The position numbers and the translations under genes were made by a program. Below, one piece after another: positions 17,204 through 25,331 of a stretch of 64,000 nucleotides of DNA. Source of the DNA: Streptomyces halobius (GTDB lineage: Bacteria; Actinomycetota; Actinomycetes; Streptomycetales; Streptomycetaceae); contig NZ_CP086322.1 of NCBI RefSeq assembly GCF_023277745.1, positions 5,022,001-5,086,000 of the forward strand, read 5' to 3'. Within the stretch, counting starts at the first letter, position 1. Each line of letters starts with the position of its first letter. The notes below the pieces were generated by a model. It was not told the origin of the DNA and did not search any database. It saw nothing but the letters and a program-made list of their open reading frames with translations.

Positions 17204-18259
17204 TCATCCGGGCCAGCAGCCCGTGAACGCGTCCCGCACCGCCGCGTACTCCCTGGTCCACCACACCGCCAGCGCGGCCGCCGCCGGGAACTGCGGATCG
17301 GTGCGCCGGTCGCCCAGGCGGTAGCGCCAGGTGAGCATCCAGAAGTCGTTCAGCCGTTCCCACCAGACCCGGTGGACGGCCGCCGCCAGCTCGTCGGCGC
17401 CGGCCCCGCAGGCGCTGCGGTAGGCGCCCGCGTACGCCGCCACCTTGGCCAGGTCGAGGGTGCCGCAGGGGCGTACGAAGAAGATCGCGGCGGCGCGTAC
17501 CGCCTCCTCGGCGCGGGGCTGGACGCCCAGCCGGTCCCAGTCGACGATCGCGGCCGGCTCCGCGCCCCGGTAGAGCACGTTCAGCGGGTGGAAATCGCCG
17601 TGCACCCAGCCCGCGGCGGGTTCGCCGCCGGCCGCGGGGCGCCGGTGGGCCTGCCGTGCCAGCAGGGCCCGGCGCTCCAGCAGCCGGTGCTCGGCGAGCT
17701 CGTCGAAGCTGGTGCGGGGGCGGGCACCGCGGGCCAGCGCCAGCAGCTCGTCGATCATCTCGAAGGTCCGCGCGGGATCGGCGGCGGCGTCCGCGTACGG
17801 CGGCTTCGGCGGGTGCGGGGCGTCCGCCATGACCTGCTCCAGGGCGGTGTGCACCAGTCCGAGCAGGGCCCCGAGCCGGCGGGACTGGCCGCGGGTGAGC
17901 GCGGCGCCGCCGAGGTGCCGGCCCTCGACCCAGGGATGCAGCGCGTAGCAGCGGCCGTCGAGGACGGTGACGGTACGGCCGTCCGGGTCGGCGACCGGCG
18001 GGGCGACCGGCAGGCCGAGGGCGGCGAGCCGGAGGGTGGCGCGGTGCTGGCGGGTGATGGCGGAGCGGTTGCCGTCGAGGTGGTGCTTGAGGAAGTAGCG
18101 GCCGCGGGTGGTGGCGAGGAAATAGCCGTGGTTGAGCAGGCCCTCGGCGACCGGTTCGCACGACAGCGGCTCCCCGGCGCCGGGGTAGCGGCGCAGCAGG
18201 GATCCCAGGGCGTGCTTGTCGGGCGTCGCCGCCGTCCGGACTACAGATGAGCGCAGCAC
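17204..18259 (-). CDS. Aminoglycoside-phosphotransferase-fold kinase
   Basis: The 351-residue protein has the APH/ChoK catalytic Brenner motif WVHGDFHPLNV and the metal-binding IVDWDR, with an N-lobe containing GLLNHGYFLATTRGRYFLKH. The family includes homoserine kinase II, choline kinase and antibiotic phosphotransferases; the ThrB-like N-lobe layout leans to a small-molecule kinase, but the substrate cannot be read. It starts MLRSSVVRTAATPDKHALG with no strong ribosome-binding site, so the start may lie a few codons downstream. It converges on the second kinase and is transcribed away from the PNPOx-like gene region. Confidence 0.75.
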   Translation of the reverse strand: MLRSSVVRTAATPDKHALGSLLRRYPGAGEPLSCEPVAEGLLNHGYFLATTRGRYFLKHHLDGNRSAITRQHRATLRLAALGLPVAPPVADPDGRTVTVLDGRCYALHPWVEGRHLGGAALTRGQSRRLGALLGLVHTALEQVMADAPHPPKPPYADAAADPARTFEMIDELLALARGARPRTSFDELAEHRLLERRALLARQAHRRPAAGGEPAAGWVHGDFHPLNVLYRGAEPAAIVDWDRLGVQPRAEEAVRAAAIFFVRPCGTLDLAKVAAYAGAYRSACGAGADELAAAVHRVWWERLNDFWMLTWRYRLGDRRTDPQFPAAAALAVWWTREYAAVRDAFTGCWPG

Positions 18260-18339
18260 GCGCCAGATGTTAGATCAACGGCGCCAGGCGGAGGAGGTAT
18301 AGCGCAGAGCCTCACGCAGCGTGGCCGTAGGGGCCGGTC

Positions 18340-18780
18340 TTACGCGGACTCCGAGTACCGGAAGACGGGCACGTCAGTAAGGCGGTGCAGGGTCACGAAC
18401 TCGGGCGTGAGGCGCAGGAAGACCGGGTCGAAGGGCACTCCGTCGGCCAGCCGGGGGGTGCGGCCGAAGAGTGCGCGCTCGGCGGGGGCGGGGGTGACCA
18501 CATGGGCGGTACCGGTGAACTGCACGGTCCAGGCGTCGCTCGCACCGGTGTCGGCGTTGTCCGCCTCGTAGGCGACGACGCTGCCGTCCAGATGCCGGTG
18601 GTAGCCGTAGCCGCGGTGCAGCCGCAGGACCAGCCCGCCGTCCACGACGAGATGCCGGGTGACGGTGGTGAAGGGCAGTGCCCGGCGGCTGGCCGAGACC
18701 CGCCCGTAGGGGGTGCGGCTGAGCAGCTCGATGGCGCGGAGGTCGTCCGAGAGCATGATCCTCAGACTGGCGGTCGGCAT
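18340..18780 (-). CDS. Pyridoxamine 5'-phosphate oxidase-fold protein
   Basis: From ATG 18780 a 146-residue protein reads MPTASLRIMLSDDLRAIELL with RTPYGRVSASRRALPFTTVT. This is the split-barrel start of PNPOx-like flavin or F420-binding proteins such as MSMEG-type deazaflavin reductases and nitroimidazole-reductase-like proteins. AWTVQFTGTAHVVTPAPAE fits the second half of the barrel. Substrate and cofactor are not determined. The open frame extends 25 codons upstream without family character. No clear Shine-Dalgarno is visible, so ATG 18756 is an alternative. About 120 bp of direct-repeat-rich DNA separates it from the response regulator. Confidence 0.7.
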   Translation of the reverse strand: MPTASLRIMLSDDLRAIELLSRTPYGRVSASRRALPFTTVTRHLVVDGGLVLRLHRGYGYHRHLDGSVVAYEADNADTGASDAWTVQFTGTAHVVTPAPAERALFGRTPRLADGVPFDPVFLRLTPEFVTLHRLTDVPVFRYSESA

Positions 18781-18977
18781 CGGTCGAAAGTAGGGGCCGG
18801 GGCCCCGAGAAGGAGGGACGTTGGTCCCGAATGCCGCGCGCGGCAATGCCGTCACCGCGGCCGTACTCGGGGCGGAAAGGTCAGGTCATCCCCGGTCCAC
18901 AGGCCAGGTCCGCGCCCTGTTCACACGCGAGGTCGGCTCCGGATCAAAGGCGAGATCGGCCCCGGTTCAGTGGCTGC

Positions 18978-19637
18978 TCAGCGCTTTTCCGCCTGCATGC
19001 GCGCTACATACGCCGCGGCTTGGGAGCGGCGTTCCATGCCGAGCTTGGAGAGCAGGCTGGAGACATAATTCTTGATCGTCTTTTCGGCGAGATGGAGCCG
19101 CTCGCCGATGGCGCGGTTGGTCAGCCCTTCGCCGATCAGATCGAGGATCTTGCGTTCCTGTTCGGTGAGGTTCGCGAGCCGGTCGTCGCCCTTCGCGGTA
19201 TTGCCGTCGCGCAGCCGTTCCAGGACCCGGGCGGTGGCCACCGGGTCGAGCAGCGATTTTCCGGCCGCCACATCGCGTACCGCGGACAGCAGTTCACTGC
19301 CGCGGATGGCCTTGAGGACATAGCCGGCCGCGCCTGCCATGATCGCGTCGAAAAGCGCCTCGTCGTCCGCGAACGAGGTCAGCATCAGACACTTGATGTC
19401 CTCGTTCTGCGAGCGGATCTCGCGGCAGACCTCGACGCCGCTGCCGTCCGGCAGCCGGACGTCGAGTACCGCGACGTCGGGGCGGGTCGCGGGGATTCTG
19501 ACCAGGGCGTCCGCGGCGGTGCCGGCCTCGCCGACCACCTCGATGTCCTCTTCGACGGACAGCATTTCGTGGACCCCGCGCCGGACGACTTCGTGATCAT
19601 CGAGCAGGAATACCGTGATTTTTCCATCTTCGGGCAC
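18978..19637 (-). CDS. Orphan NarL/LuxR-family response regulator
   Basis: The 219-residue regulator has a receiver domain with acidic pocket LLDDHEVV, phospho-acceptor Asp59 in VAVLDVRLPDGSG and conserved Lys109 in GYVLKA. A C-terminal GerE/LuxR helix-turn-helix follows (LTEQERKILDLIGEGLTNRA and AEKTIKNYVSSLLSKLGMER), closest in look to DevR/DosR. No histidine kinase is adjacent, so it is an orphan. In S. coelicolor the regulator in this bkd-adjacent position (SCO3818) has been linked to the SCO0203 kinase; equivalence here is inferred from synteny. Start GTG 19637 gives MPEDGKITVFLL; GTG 19655 would add six residues. Confidence 0.9.
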   Translation of the reverse strand: MPEDGKITVFLLDDHEVVRRGVHEMLSVEEDIEVVGEAGTAADALVRIPATRPDVAVLDVRLPDGSGVEVCREIRSQNEDIKCLMLTSFADDEALFDAIMAGAAGYVLKAIRGSELLSAVRDVAAGKSLLDPVATARVLERLRDGNTAKGDDRLANLTEQERKILDLIGEGLTNRAIGERLHLAEKTIKNYVSSLLSKLGMERRSQAAAYVARMQAEKR

Positions 19638-19682
19638 GGGCCCAGTCTCACACACGAAGTCTTCCCGTGGTCCAGGTCACCG

Positions 19683-19808
19683 ATATAACGTGCCGTTGTC
19701 CCGGCGGCCTGCGACGCTGTGACCAGGAGTTGTTCCCAGCCCCTCGCGATTTACTTGGAAATCCAAGCAAAATCGCAGGTCAGGGCCGTTTCCGCTTAGG
19801 CTTTGACA
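19683..19808. promoter_or_regulatory. Intergenic signals upstream of bkdA2
   Basis: The 328 bp between the response regulator and bkdA2 contain CTTGGA-AA-TCCAAG (19754-19767), a perfect dyad. A TTGACA hexamer sits at 19803-19808 without a canonical -10 at the right distance. An ATATAA at 19683 could be a -10 for the minus-strand regulator. All are candidates by inspection only. Confidence 0.3.
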
Positions 19809-19965
19809 ATGGGTAACGTGCAATGAGCAGGCCGCTTCCGGGGCGCTTTGTTCCATCCGGATCCGGCCGCGTTCGCACACACCCCGTGCGCCGTATCGGA
19901 TACCGGGTGAGCCGCAATACGGCCACCGGCGGACCCCGGGGGCCGGACAGACGGAGGAGCAGCAC

Positions 19966-21183
19966 GTGACCGTGGAAGGCACTGCCCAGCGGAATACCAC
20001 CCGCGCCGGCAGCAAGCGCACCACCGCCAAGAAGGCGTCGCCGGCCAAGAAGGCGGCCCAGGCCAAGGCCAAGAACACCGGCCACACGGACCAGGCGGAG
20101 CAGGACCAGCTCGTACAACTGCTGACCCCGGAAGGGAAGCGGGTCGAGCACCCGGACTACGCGATCGACCTCGCCCCCGAAGAGCTGCGCGGTCTCTACC
20201 GGGACATGGTGCTGACGCGGAAGTTCGACGCCGAGGCGACCACCCTCCAGCGCCAGGGCGAGCTGGGCCTGTGGGCCTCGCTGCTGGGCCAGGAAGCCGC
20301 CCAGATCGGCTCCGGCCGCGCGCTGCGCGACGACGACTATGTCTTCCCGACCTACCGTGAGCACGGTGTGGCCTGGTGTCGCGGCGTCGACCCGGCGAAC
20401 CTGCTGGGCATGTTCCGCGGGGTCAACAACGGGGGCTGGGACCCCAACAGCAATAACTTCCACCTCTACACCATCGTCATCGGTTCGCAGACGCTGCACG
20501 CGACCGGATATGCGATGGGCGTGCAGAAAGACGGCACGGATTCCGCGGTCATCGCCTATTTCGGTGACGGAGCCTCCAGTCAGGGCGATGTCGCGGAAGC
20601 CTTCACCTTCTCCGCGGTCTACAACGCCCCGGTCGTGTTCTTCTGTCAGAACAATCAGTGGGCGATTTCCGAGCCCACCGAAAGGCAGACGCGGGTGCCG
20701 CTCTACCAGCGCGCCCGTGGCTTCGGCTTTCCCGGCGTACGGGTCGACGGCAATGACGTCCTGGCCTGTCTGGCGGTGACCAAGGCCGCGCTGGAGCGGG
20801 CGCGTACCGGCCAGGGGCCCATGCTCATCGAGGCGTTCACCTACCGCATGGGCGCGCACACCACCTCCGACGACCCGACGCGGTACCGGGCCGACGAGGA
20901 GAGGCTGGCCTGGGAGGCGAAGGACCCGATCCGGCGGCTGCGGACGTATCTGGAGGCCGAGGGCATCGTCGACGACGCCTACCTCGCCGCCATCGACGAG
21001 GAGAGCGAGGCCCTGGGCAAGCGGGTCCGTGACGCCGTCCGGGCGATGCCCGATCCGGATGTCATGGCGATCTTCGAGAATGTCTATGCCGACGGGCATG
21101 CGCTCGTCGATGAGGAGCGCGCGCAGTTCGCCGCGTACCAGGCGTCGTTCGCCGACGCGGATGCCGTCGCGGAGGGGAACTGA
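19966..21183 (+). CDS. bkdA2: Second-cluster 2-oxoacid dehydrogenase E1 alpha subunit
   Basis: This 405-residue E1 alpha paralogue of bkdA1 has the ThDP motif GDGASSQGDVAEAFTF starting at residue 200 and ending QNNQWAIS. An N-terminal ~45-residue extension is Lys/Ala-rich (TTAKKASPAKKAAQAKAKN), like a histone-H1-type basic tail, and is absent from BkdA1. The GTG start has GGAGGAG 6-7 nt upstream, so the extension is well supported. It lies 2 bp before bkdB2 in a three-gene operon. In S. coelicolor and S. avermitilis two bkd sets occur close together; this matches the second. Confidence 0.92.
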   Translation: MTVEGTAQRNTTRAGSKRTTAKKASPAKKAAQAKAKNTGHTDQAEQDQLVQLLTPEGKRVEHPDYAIDLAPEELRGLYRDMVLTRKFDAEATTLQRQGELGLWASLLGQEAAQIGSGRALRDDDYVFPTYREHGVAWCRGVDPANLLGMFRGVNNGGWDPNSNNFHLYTIVIGSQTLHATGYAMGVQKDGTDSAVIAYFGDGASSQGDVAEAFTFSAVYNAPVVFFCQNNQWAISEPTERQTRVPLYQRARGFGFPGVRVDGNDVLACLAVTKAALERARTGQGPMLIEAFTYRMGAHTTSDDPTRYRADEERLAWEAKDPIRRLRTYLEAEGIVDDAYLAAIDEESEALGKRVRDAVRAMPDPDVMAIFENVYADGHALVDEERAQFAAYQASFADADAVAEGN

Positions 21184-21185
21184 CC

Positions 21186-22169
21186 ATGGCCGTCTTCGAG
21201 AAGATCACCATCGCCAAGGCGATCAACGAATCGCTGCGGACCTCCATGGAGGCCGACCCCAAGGTCGTCGTCATGGGCGAGGACGTCGGCAAGCTCGGCG
21301 GCGTCTTCCGCGTCACCGACGGCCTGCAGAAGGACTTCGGCGAGGACCGGGTGATCGACACCCCGCTCGCCGAGTCCGGCATCATCGGCACCGCGATCGG
21401 CCTGGCCCTGCGCGGCTACCGCCCGGTCGCCGAGATCCAGTTCGACGGTTTCGTCTTCCCCGCCTACGACCAGATCGTCACCCAGCTCGCGAAGATGCAC
21501 GCGCGGGCGCTGGGCAAGGTCAAGGTGCCGGTCGTCATCCGCATCCCGTACGCGGGCGGCATCGGTGCGGTCGAGCACCACTCCGAGTCCCCCGAGGCGC
21601 TGTTCGCGCATGTCGCGGGCCTCAAGATCGTCTCGCCCGCGAACGCGTCGGACGCCTACTGGATGCTCCAGCAGGCCATCGCGGGCGATGACCCGGTCAT
21701 CTTCTTCGAGCCCAAGCGCCGCTACCACGACAAGTCGCGCCTGGACACCGAGGCGATCCCGGACCCGCTGCACAAGGCCCGGGTCACCCAGGCCGGTTCG
21801 GATCTCACGCTCGCTGCCTACGGGCCGATGGTGAAGGTCTGCACGGACGTCGCGAAGGTCGCGGCGGAGGAGGGCAAGTCGATCGAGGTGCTGGACCTGC
21901 GCTCGATCTCGCCCATCGACTTCGACACGATCCAGTCCTCGGTCCAGAAGACCGGCCGACTGGTCGTGGTCCACGAGGCCCCGGTCTTCTTCGGCAGCGG
22001 CGCGGAGATCGCCGCCCGCATCACCGAGCGCTGCTTCTACCACCTGGAGGCCCCGGTCCTGCGGGTCGGCGGCTTCCACGCCCCGTATCCGCCGTCCCGG
22101 CTGGAGGACGAGTACCTTCCGGGACTGGACCGGGTGCTCGACGCCGTCGACCGTGCGCTGGCGTACTGA
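21186..22169 (+). CDS. bkdB2: Second-cluster 2-oxoacid dehydrogenase E1 beta subunit
   Basis: The 327-residue beta subunit begins MAVFEKITIAKAINESLR, with VMGEDVGKLGGVFRVTDG, DTPLAESGIIGTAIG, IPYAGGIGAVEHHSESPEA and the transketolase-C segment VVHEAPVFFGSGAEIAARIT. It is collinear with BkdB1 but clearly diverged, so the duplication is old or was acquired separately. The ATG lies two bases past the bkdA2 stop. It provides the lipoyl-reductive acylation part of E1 together with BkdA2. Confidence 0.92.
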   Translation: MAVFEKITIAKAINESLRTSMEADPKVVVMGEDVGKLGGVFRVTDGLQKDFGEDRVIDTPLAESGIIGTAIGLALRGYRPVAEIQFDGFVFPAYDQIVTQLAKMHARALGKVKVPVVIRIPYAGGIGAVEHHSESPEALFAHVAGLKIVSPANASDAYWMLQQAIAGDDPVIFFEPKRRYHDKSRLDTEAIPDPLHKARVTQAGSDLTLAAYGPMVKVCTDVAKVAAEEGKSIEVLDLRSISPIDFDTIQSSVQKTGRLVVVHEAPVFFGSGAEIAARITERCFYHLEAPVLRVGGFHAPYPPSRLEDEYLPGLDRVLDAVDRALAY

Positions 22170-22191
22170 GGGTTAGAGGAGAGTCGTGACC

Positions 22192-23646
22192 ATGACTGCA
22201 GGAACCGCCGGCGCCGCGAACACACAGCGCTTCCGCGAGTTCAAGATGCCGGATGTGGGCGAGGGCCTCACCGAGGGCGAGATCCTCAAGTGGTACGTCC
22301 AGCCGGGCGACACCGTCACCGACGGCCAGGTCGTCTGTGAGGTCGAAACGGCCAAGGCCGCCGTCGAACTGCCCATTCCGTACGACGGGGTGGTGCATGA
22401 GCTGCGCTTCGGCGAGGGCGAGACCGTGGATGTCGGCACCGTGATCATCACGGTGGACACCGACCCCGGTGCCGGGCCCGTCCAGGAGCAGCCCCCGGCG
22501 CCGCCGACGGCCGAGACCGGGCCCGCCGCGTCGGCCGAGGAGGACGCGGAGCCGCAGGGCCGGCAGGCGGTGCTTGTCGGCTACGGCGCCGCCCCGTCCT
22601 CGACCAGGCGCCGTGCACGCAAGCCGCAGCCCGAGGTGCCGACGCAGCCGGAGCCGGTACGCGGCGGGCCGCAGGCGGAGCTGAACGGGCACACGGCGGG
22701 CGCGTCGGCCGCTCCGGCGCCGGTGGCCACCCCGTCCGGTGGGCGGCCGCTGGCCAAGCCGCCGGTGCGCAAGCTCGCCAAGGACCTCGGCATCGATCTG
22801 GCGACGGTCGCGCCGACCGGGCCGGACGGCACCATCACCCGCGAGGACGTGCACGCGGCCGCCGCACCGGCTCCGGCGCCGTCCGTTGCCGCGCCGGTCG
22901 CCGAGGCGGCCGCCCCGGCCGAGGGGCCCACCTTCGACACCGCCGCCCGCGAGCGCCGGGTACCGGTCAAGGGCGTACGGAAGGCCACCGCTCAGGCGAT
23001 GGTCTCCAGCGCCTTCACCGCGCCGCATGTCACGGAGTTCATCACCGTCGATGTGACCCGCACGATGAAGCTCGTCCAGCAGCTGAAGCAGGACCCGGAC
23101 ATGGCCGGTCTGCGGGTGAACCCCCTCCTCCTGGTCGCCAAAGCCTTCCTGGTCGCCATCAAGCGCCACCCGGAGGTCAACGCGGCCTGGGACGAGGCGC
23201 GGCAGGAGATCGTCCACAAGGACTATGTGAACCTCGGGATCGCGGCGGCCACCCCGCGCGGGCTGATCGTCCCGAACATCAAGGACGCGGGTGTCAAGAC
23301 CCTCCCGCAACTGGCTCAGGAGCTGGGCGAGTTGGTGTCCACCGCCCGCGAGGGCAAGACCTCTCCGGCGGCGATGTCCGGCGGTACGGTCACCATCACC
23401 AATGTCGGCGTCTTCGGCGTCGACACCGGCACCCCGATCCTCAACCCCGGGGAGTCGGCGATCCTCGCCTTCGGCGCGGTCAAGCTCCAGCCGTGGGTCC
23501 ACAAGGGCAAGGTCAAGCCGCGCCAGGTCACCACGCTGGCGCTGTCCTTCGACCACCGCTTGGTCGACGGCGAACTGGGCTCCAAGGTCCTCGCGGATAT
23601 CGCGGCGGTGCTGGAGCGCCCGAAGCGGCTGATCACCTGGGGCTGA
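22192..23646 (+). CDS. bkdC2: Second-cluster dihydrolipoyl acyltransferase E2
   Basis: The 484-residue E2 has one lipoyl domain with Lys55 in VETAKAAVEL, an Ala/Pro linker with VGYGAAPSSTRRRAR, a peripheral-subunit-binding domain (PVRKLAKDLGIDLATV) and an acyltransferase domain with SFDHRLVDG, giving His455 and Asp459. ATG 22192 is preferred over GTG 22186 because GAGGAGAG then stands 8 nt away. The linker is much shorter than in BkdC1. The gene ends just before a 47-bp palindrome carrying two parS sites. No E3 follows. Confidence 0.92.
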   Translation: MTAGTAGAANTQRFREFKMPDVGEGLTEGEILKWYVQPGDTVTDGQVVCEVETAKAAVELPIPYDGVVHELRFGEGETVDVGTVIITVDTDPGAGPVQEQPPAPPTAETGPAASAEEDAEPQGRQAVLVGYGAAPSSTRRRARKPQPEVPTQPEPVRGGPQAELNGHTAGASAAPAPVATPSGGRPLAKPPVRKLAKDLGIDLATVAPTGPDGTITREDVHAAAAPAPAPSVAAPVAEAAAPAEGPTFDTAARERRVPVKGVRKATAQAMVSSAFTAPHVTEFITVDVTRTMKLVQQLKQDPDMAGLRVNPLLLVAKAFLVAIKRHPEVNAAWDEARQEIVHKDYVNLGIAAATPRGLIVPNIKDAGVKTLPQLAQELGELVSTAREGKTSPAAMSGGTVTITNVGVFGVDTGTPILNPGESAILAFGAVKLQPWVHKGKVKPRQVTTLALSFDHRLVDGELGSKVLADIAAVLERPKRLITWG

Positions 23647-23673
23647 GCCGGCCCGGCCACGGCATAGGGCAGC

Positions 23674-23720
23674 AGGGGCGGTGTTTCACGTGAAACAGTT
23701 TCACGTGAAACACCGCCCCT
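23674..23720. terminator. Terminator-like palindrome containing two parS sites
   Basis: A perfect 23-bp inverted repeat (23674-23696 with 23698-23720) has one central base. Each arm contains a full GTTTCACGTGAAAC: 23683-23696 and 23698-23711. It starts 28 bp after the bkdC2 stop. It is both a plausible transcription stop for the bkdA2B2C2 operon and a double ParB site. Confidence 0.85.
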
Positions 23721-23791
23721 GATCGTTGTCCGTCAGATGACGACGGGCGATCGCCCCGGTCCCGCCCCCGCTCCCCGGTTCCCGGAGGCGA

Positions 23792-23968
23792 TCAGCCCCG
23801 GATGAGCTCCACCGCACGGCTGAAGTGCGCCACCGGTCCGGTCGGGCCGGACTCGTCGGCGTGCGCGGCGCCACGGGTCAGCGTTGCGGCGGCCCACAGC
23901 GCGGCGACGATCAATGCCACCACGACCGCGTTCCGTGTACGACGGCCGGCGTTCGTCCTGGGCTGCAT
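23792..23968 (-). CDS. Small secreted peptide, function unknown
   Basis: ATG 23968, preceded by GGGGAG at 6 nt, encodes 58 residues: MQPRTNAGRRTRNAVVVALI with a hydrophobic stretch VVVALIVAALWAAATLT and an AHADES cleavage-like site. The mature part would be only about 24 residues (GPTGPVAHFSRAVELIRG). It is convergent with bkdC2. I do not recognise a family; it looks like the small exported peptides common in Streptomyces. Confidence 0.55.
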   Translation of the reverse strand: MQPRTNAGRRTRNAVVVALIVAALWAAATLTRGAAHADESGPTGPVAHFSRAVELIRG

Positions 23969-24063
23969 GGTCAACTCCCCTTGGATTGCGGAGCCTCCCG
24001 GCCCCTGCCTCCATTCACCCATGGGATGCGCCCCGGATCCGTACGCGTCAGGTACGGACTCTC

Positions 24064-24081
24064 GTCAGACTTGAGTCTGAC
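24064..24081. promoter_or_regulatory. Operator-like dyad in a gene-free stretch
   Basis: GTCAGAC-TTGA-GTCTGAC is a perfect 7-bp inverted repeat. It lies in the 549 bp between the small peptide gene and the GntR gene. The remainder of that stretch holds imperfect direct repeats (GGGC(C)CGTCCAC(G/A)CAGAGCGG around 24350-24412) and no gene I can support. Confidence 0.3.
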
Positions 24082-24505
24082 GCGTCATACCCCTCCGGTC
24101 AGATGCAGTGCGCGCCCGCCCGCGCACGCCGTTTCTCCGAGGCATGGGCTTCACGGAGCGCGCGCGGCGGGTGGACGCCGGACGGCCAGGTGCTGATCGC
24201 CTTGGAGCGCCCCACCCCGAAGACCGTGTCATGGCTGCATATGCGCGAGGGTCGGCTGCTGAGCGTGCGGACCCCCGGGGCAATGACATGTTCTCCCCAC
24301 CCGGCGGCAAGAGGCGCGTACCCGCCGCCCGTCCACAGCGGAGCCGGCGGGCCGTCCACGCAGAGCGGGCGACAGGCCCGTCCACACAGAGCGGACGGGC
24401 CGCCGCAAACCGACCGAACGGGGAGCAAGAGCAGCTCTACCAGGACAAACGCCCTATTGACCGTCCGCATCGCGGGACGGAATGCCAACGCATACCTGTT
24501 GTATC

Positions 24506-24517
24506 TATGCTGTGCAC
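24506..24517 (+). promoter_or_regulatory. -10-like TATGCT directly before a start codon (leaderless candidate)
   Basis: TATGCT at 24506-24511 is followed by six bases and then the ATG of the GntR gene, and there is no Shine-Dalgarno. Transcription would begin at or next to the ATG, a leaderless arrangement that is common in Streptomyces. No matching -35 is obvious. Confidence 0.35.
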
Positions 24518-25192
24518 ATGTCGCCCGTACCCGCTCCCGCCCACCCCGCGCCTGCCAAACAGCCCCCCGCCGCCGAGCGGGTCTACGCCCATGTCAAGGA
24601 CGCCGTCCTGGACCGCCGCTACGAGGGCGGAATGCTGCTCACCGAGGGGGAGCTGGCGGAGACCGTGGGCGTCTCGCGGACACCGGTGCGGGAGGCGCTG
24701 CTGCGCCTGGAGGTCGAGGGGCTGATCAAGCTCTACCCGAAGAAGGGCGCACTGGTGCTGCCGGTCTCCGCGCAGGAGATCGCCGATGTCGTCGAGACCC
24801 GGCTGCTGGTGGAGAAGCACGCGGCGGCCAAGGCGGTCCCCGCGAGCGAGGCGTTGCTCGACGAGCTCACCGAGCTGCTGGACACCATGCGGGAGCAGGC
24901 CGCGTCCGGCGACCTGGCCGCCGTCTCCGTCGCGGACCGGGCCTTCCACGCCGCCATCGTCCGCAGCACCGGCAACCAGATCCTGGACCGGCTCTACGAG
25001 CAGCTGCGCGACCGGCAGCTGCGCATGGGCGTCGCCGTCATGCATGCGCACCCCGACCGGATCGCCAAGAACATCACCGAGCACGGGGAGATCCTTGAGG
25101 CGCTGCGGGCCGGTGACGCGGACGCGGCGACCGAATCCGTGCACCGGCACGTCAGCTGGGTGCGCAACCTGGCCCAGGGGGACGTGCGGTGA
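24518..25192 (+). CDS. GntR-family regulator, FadR/FCD subfamily
   Basis: The 224-residue regulator begins MSPVPAPAHPAPAKQPPAAE. It has a winged helix (AETVGVSRTPVREALLRLEV, GLIKLYPKKGALVLPVS) and an all-helical FCD effector domain (EIADVVETRLLVEKHAAAK, ADRAFHAAIVRSTGNQILD, GEILEALRAGDADAATESVH). FCD members sense small carboxylic acids or amino-acid catabolites. The next gene, an MFS permease, is a likely target. The upstream in-frame ATG 24482 is rejected because the extension (PTHTCCIY) looks non-coding. Confidence 0.85.
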   Translation: MSPVPAPAHPAPAKQPPAAERVYAHVKDAVLDRRYEGGMLLTEGELAETVGVSRTPVREALLRLEVEGLIKLYPKKGALVLPVSAQEIADVVETRLLVEKHAAAKAVPASEALLDELTELLDTMREQAASGDLAAVSVADRAFHAAIVRSTGNQILDRLYEQLRDRQLRMGVAVMHAHPDRIAKNITEHGEILEALRAGDADAATESVHRHVSWVRNLAQGDVR

Positions 25193-25206
25193 GCGAGCGC
25201 AGCATG

Positions 25207-25266
25207 GGGGTCCCCTCGGCCGGAGTCCCCCGGCTACCGCTGGGGGACTCCGGCCGAGGGGACCCC
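25207..25266. repeat. Perfect 25-bp stem hairpin repeat
   Basis: The arms 25207-25231 and 25242-25266 are exact reverse complements around a 10-nt loop. It follows the GntR stop by 14 bp and precedes the MFS gene by 65 bp. It could terminate or attenuate transcription, or be one of the palindromic intergenic repeats found scattered in Streptomyces genomes. Confidence 0.75.
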
Positions 25267-25331
25267 AGGGGGACAGTCATGGAGAGGTACGCGCCTCGCG
25301 CACGCGGTGCCTCGCGTAGCGAGGTGTCGGC

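Noticed and set aside
24099..24488. 129-codon minus-strand ORF in the gap before the GntR gene
   Set aside because: Third-position GC bias is weak, there is no Shine-Dalgarno, and the region consists largely of direct repeats.
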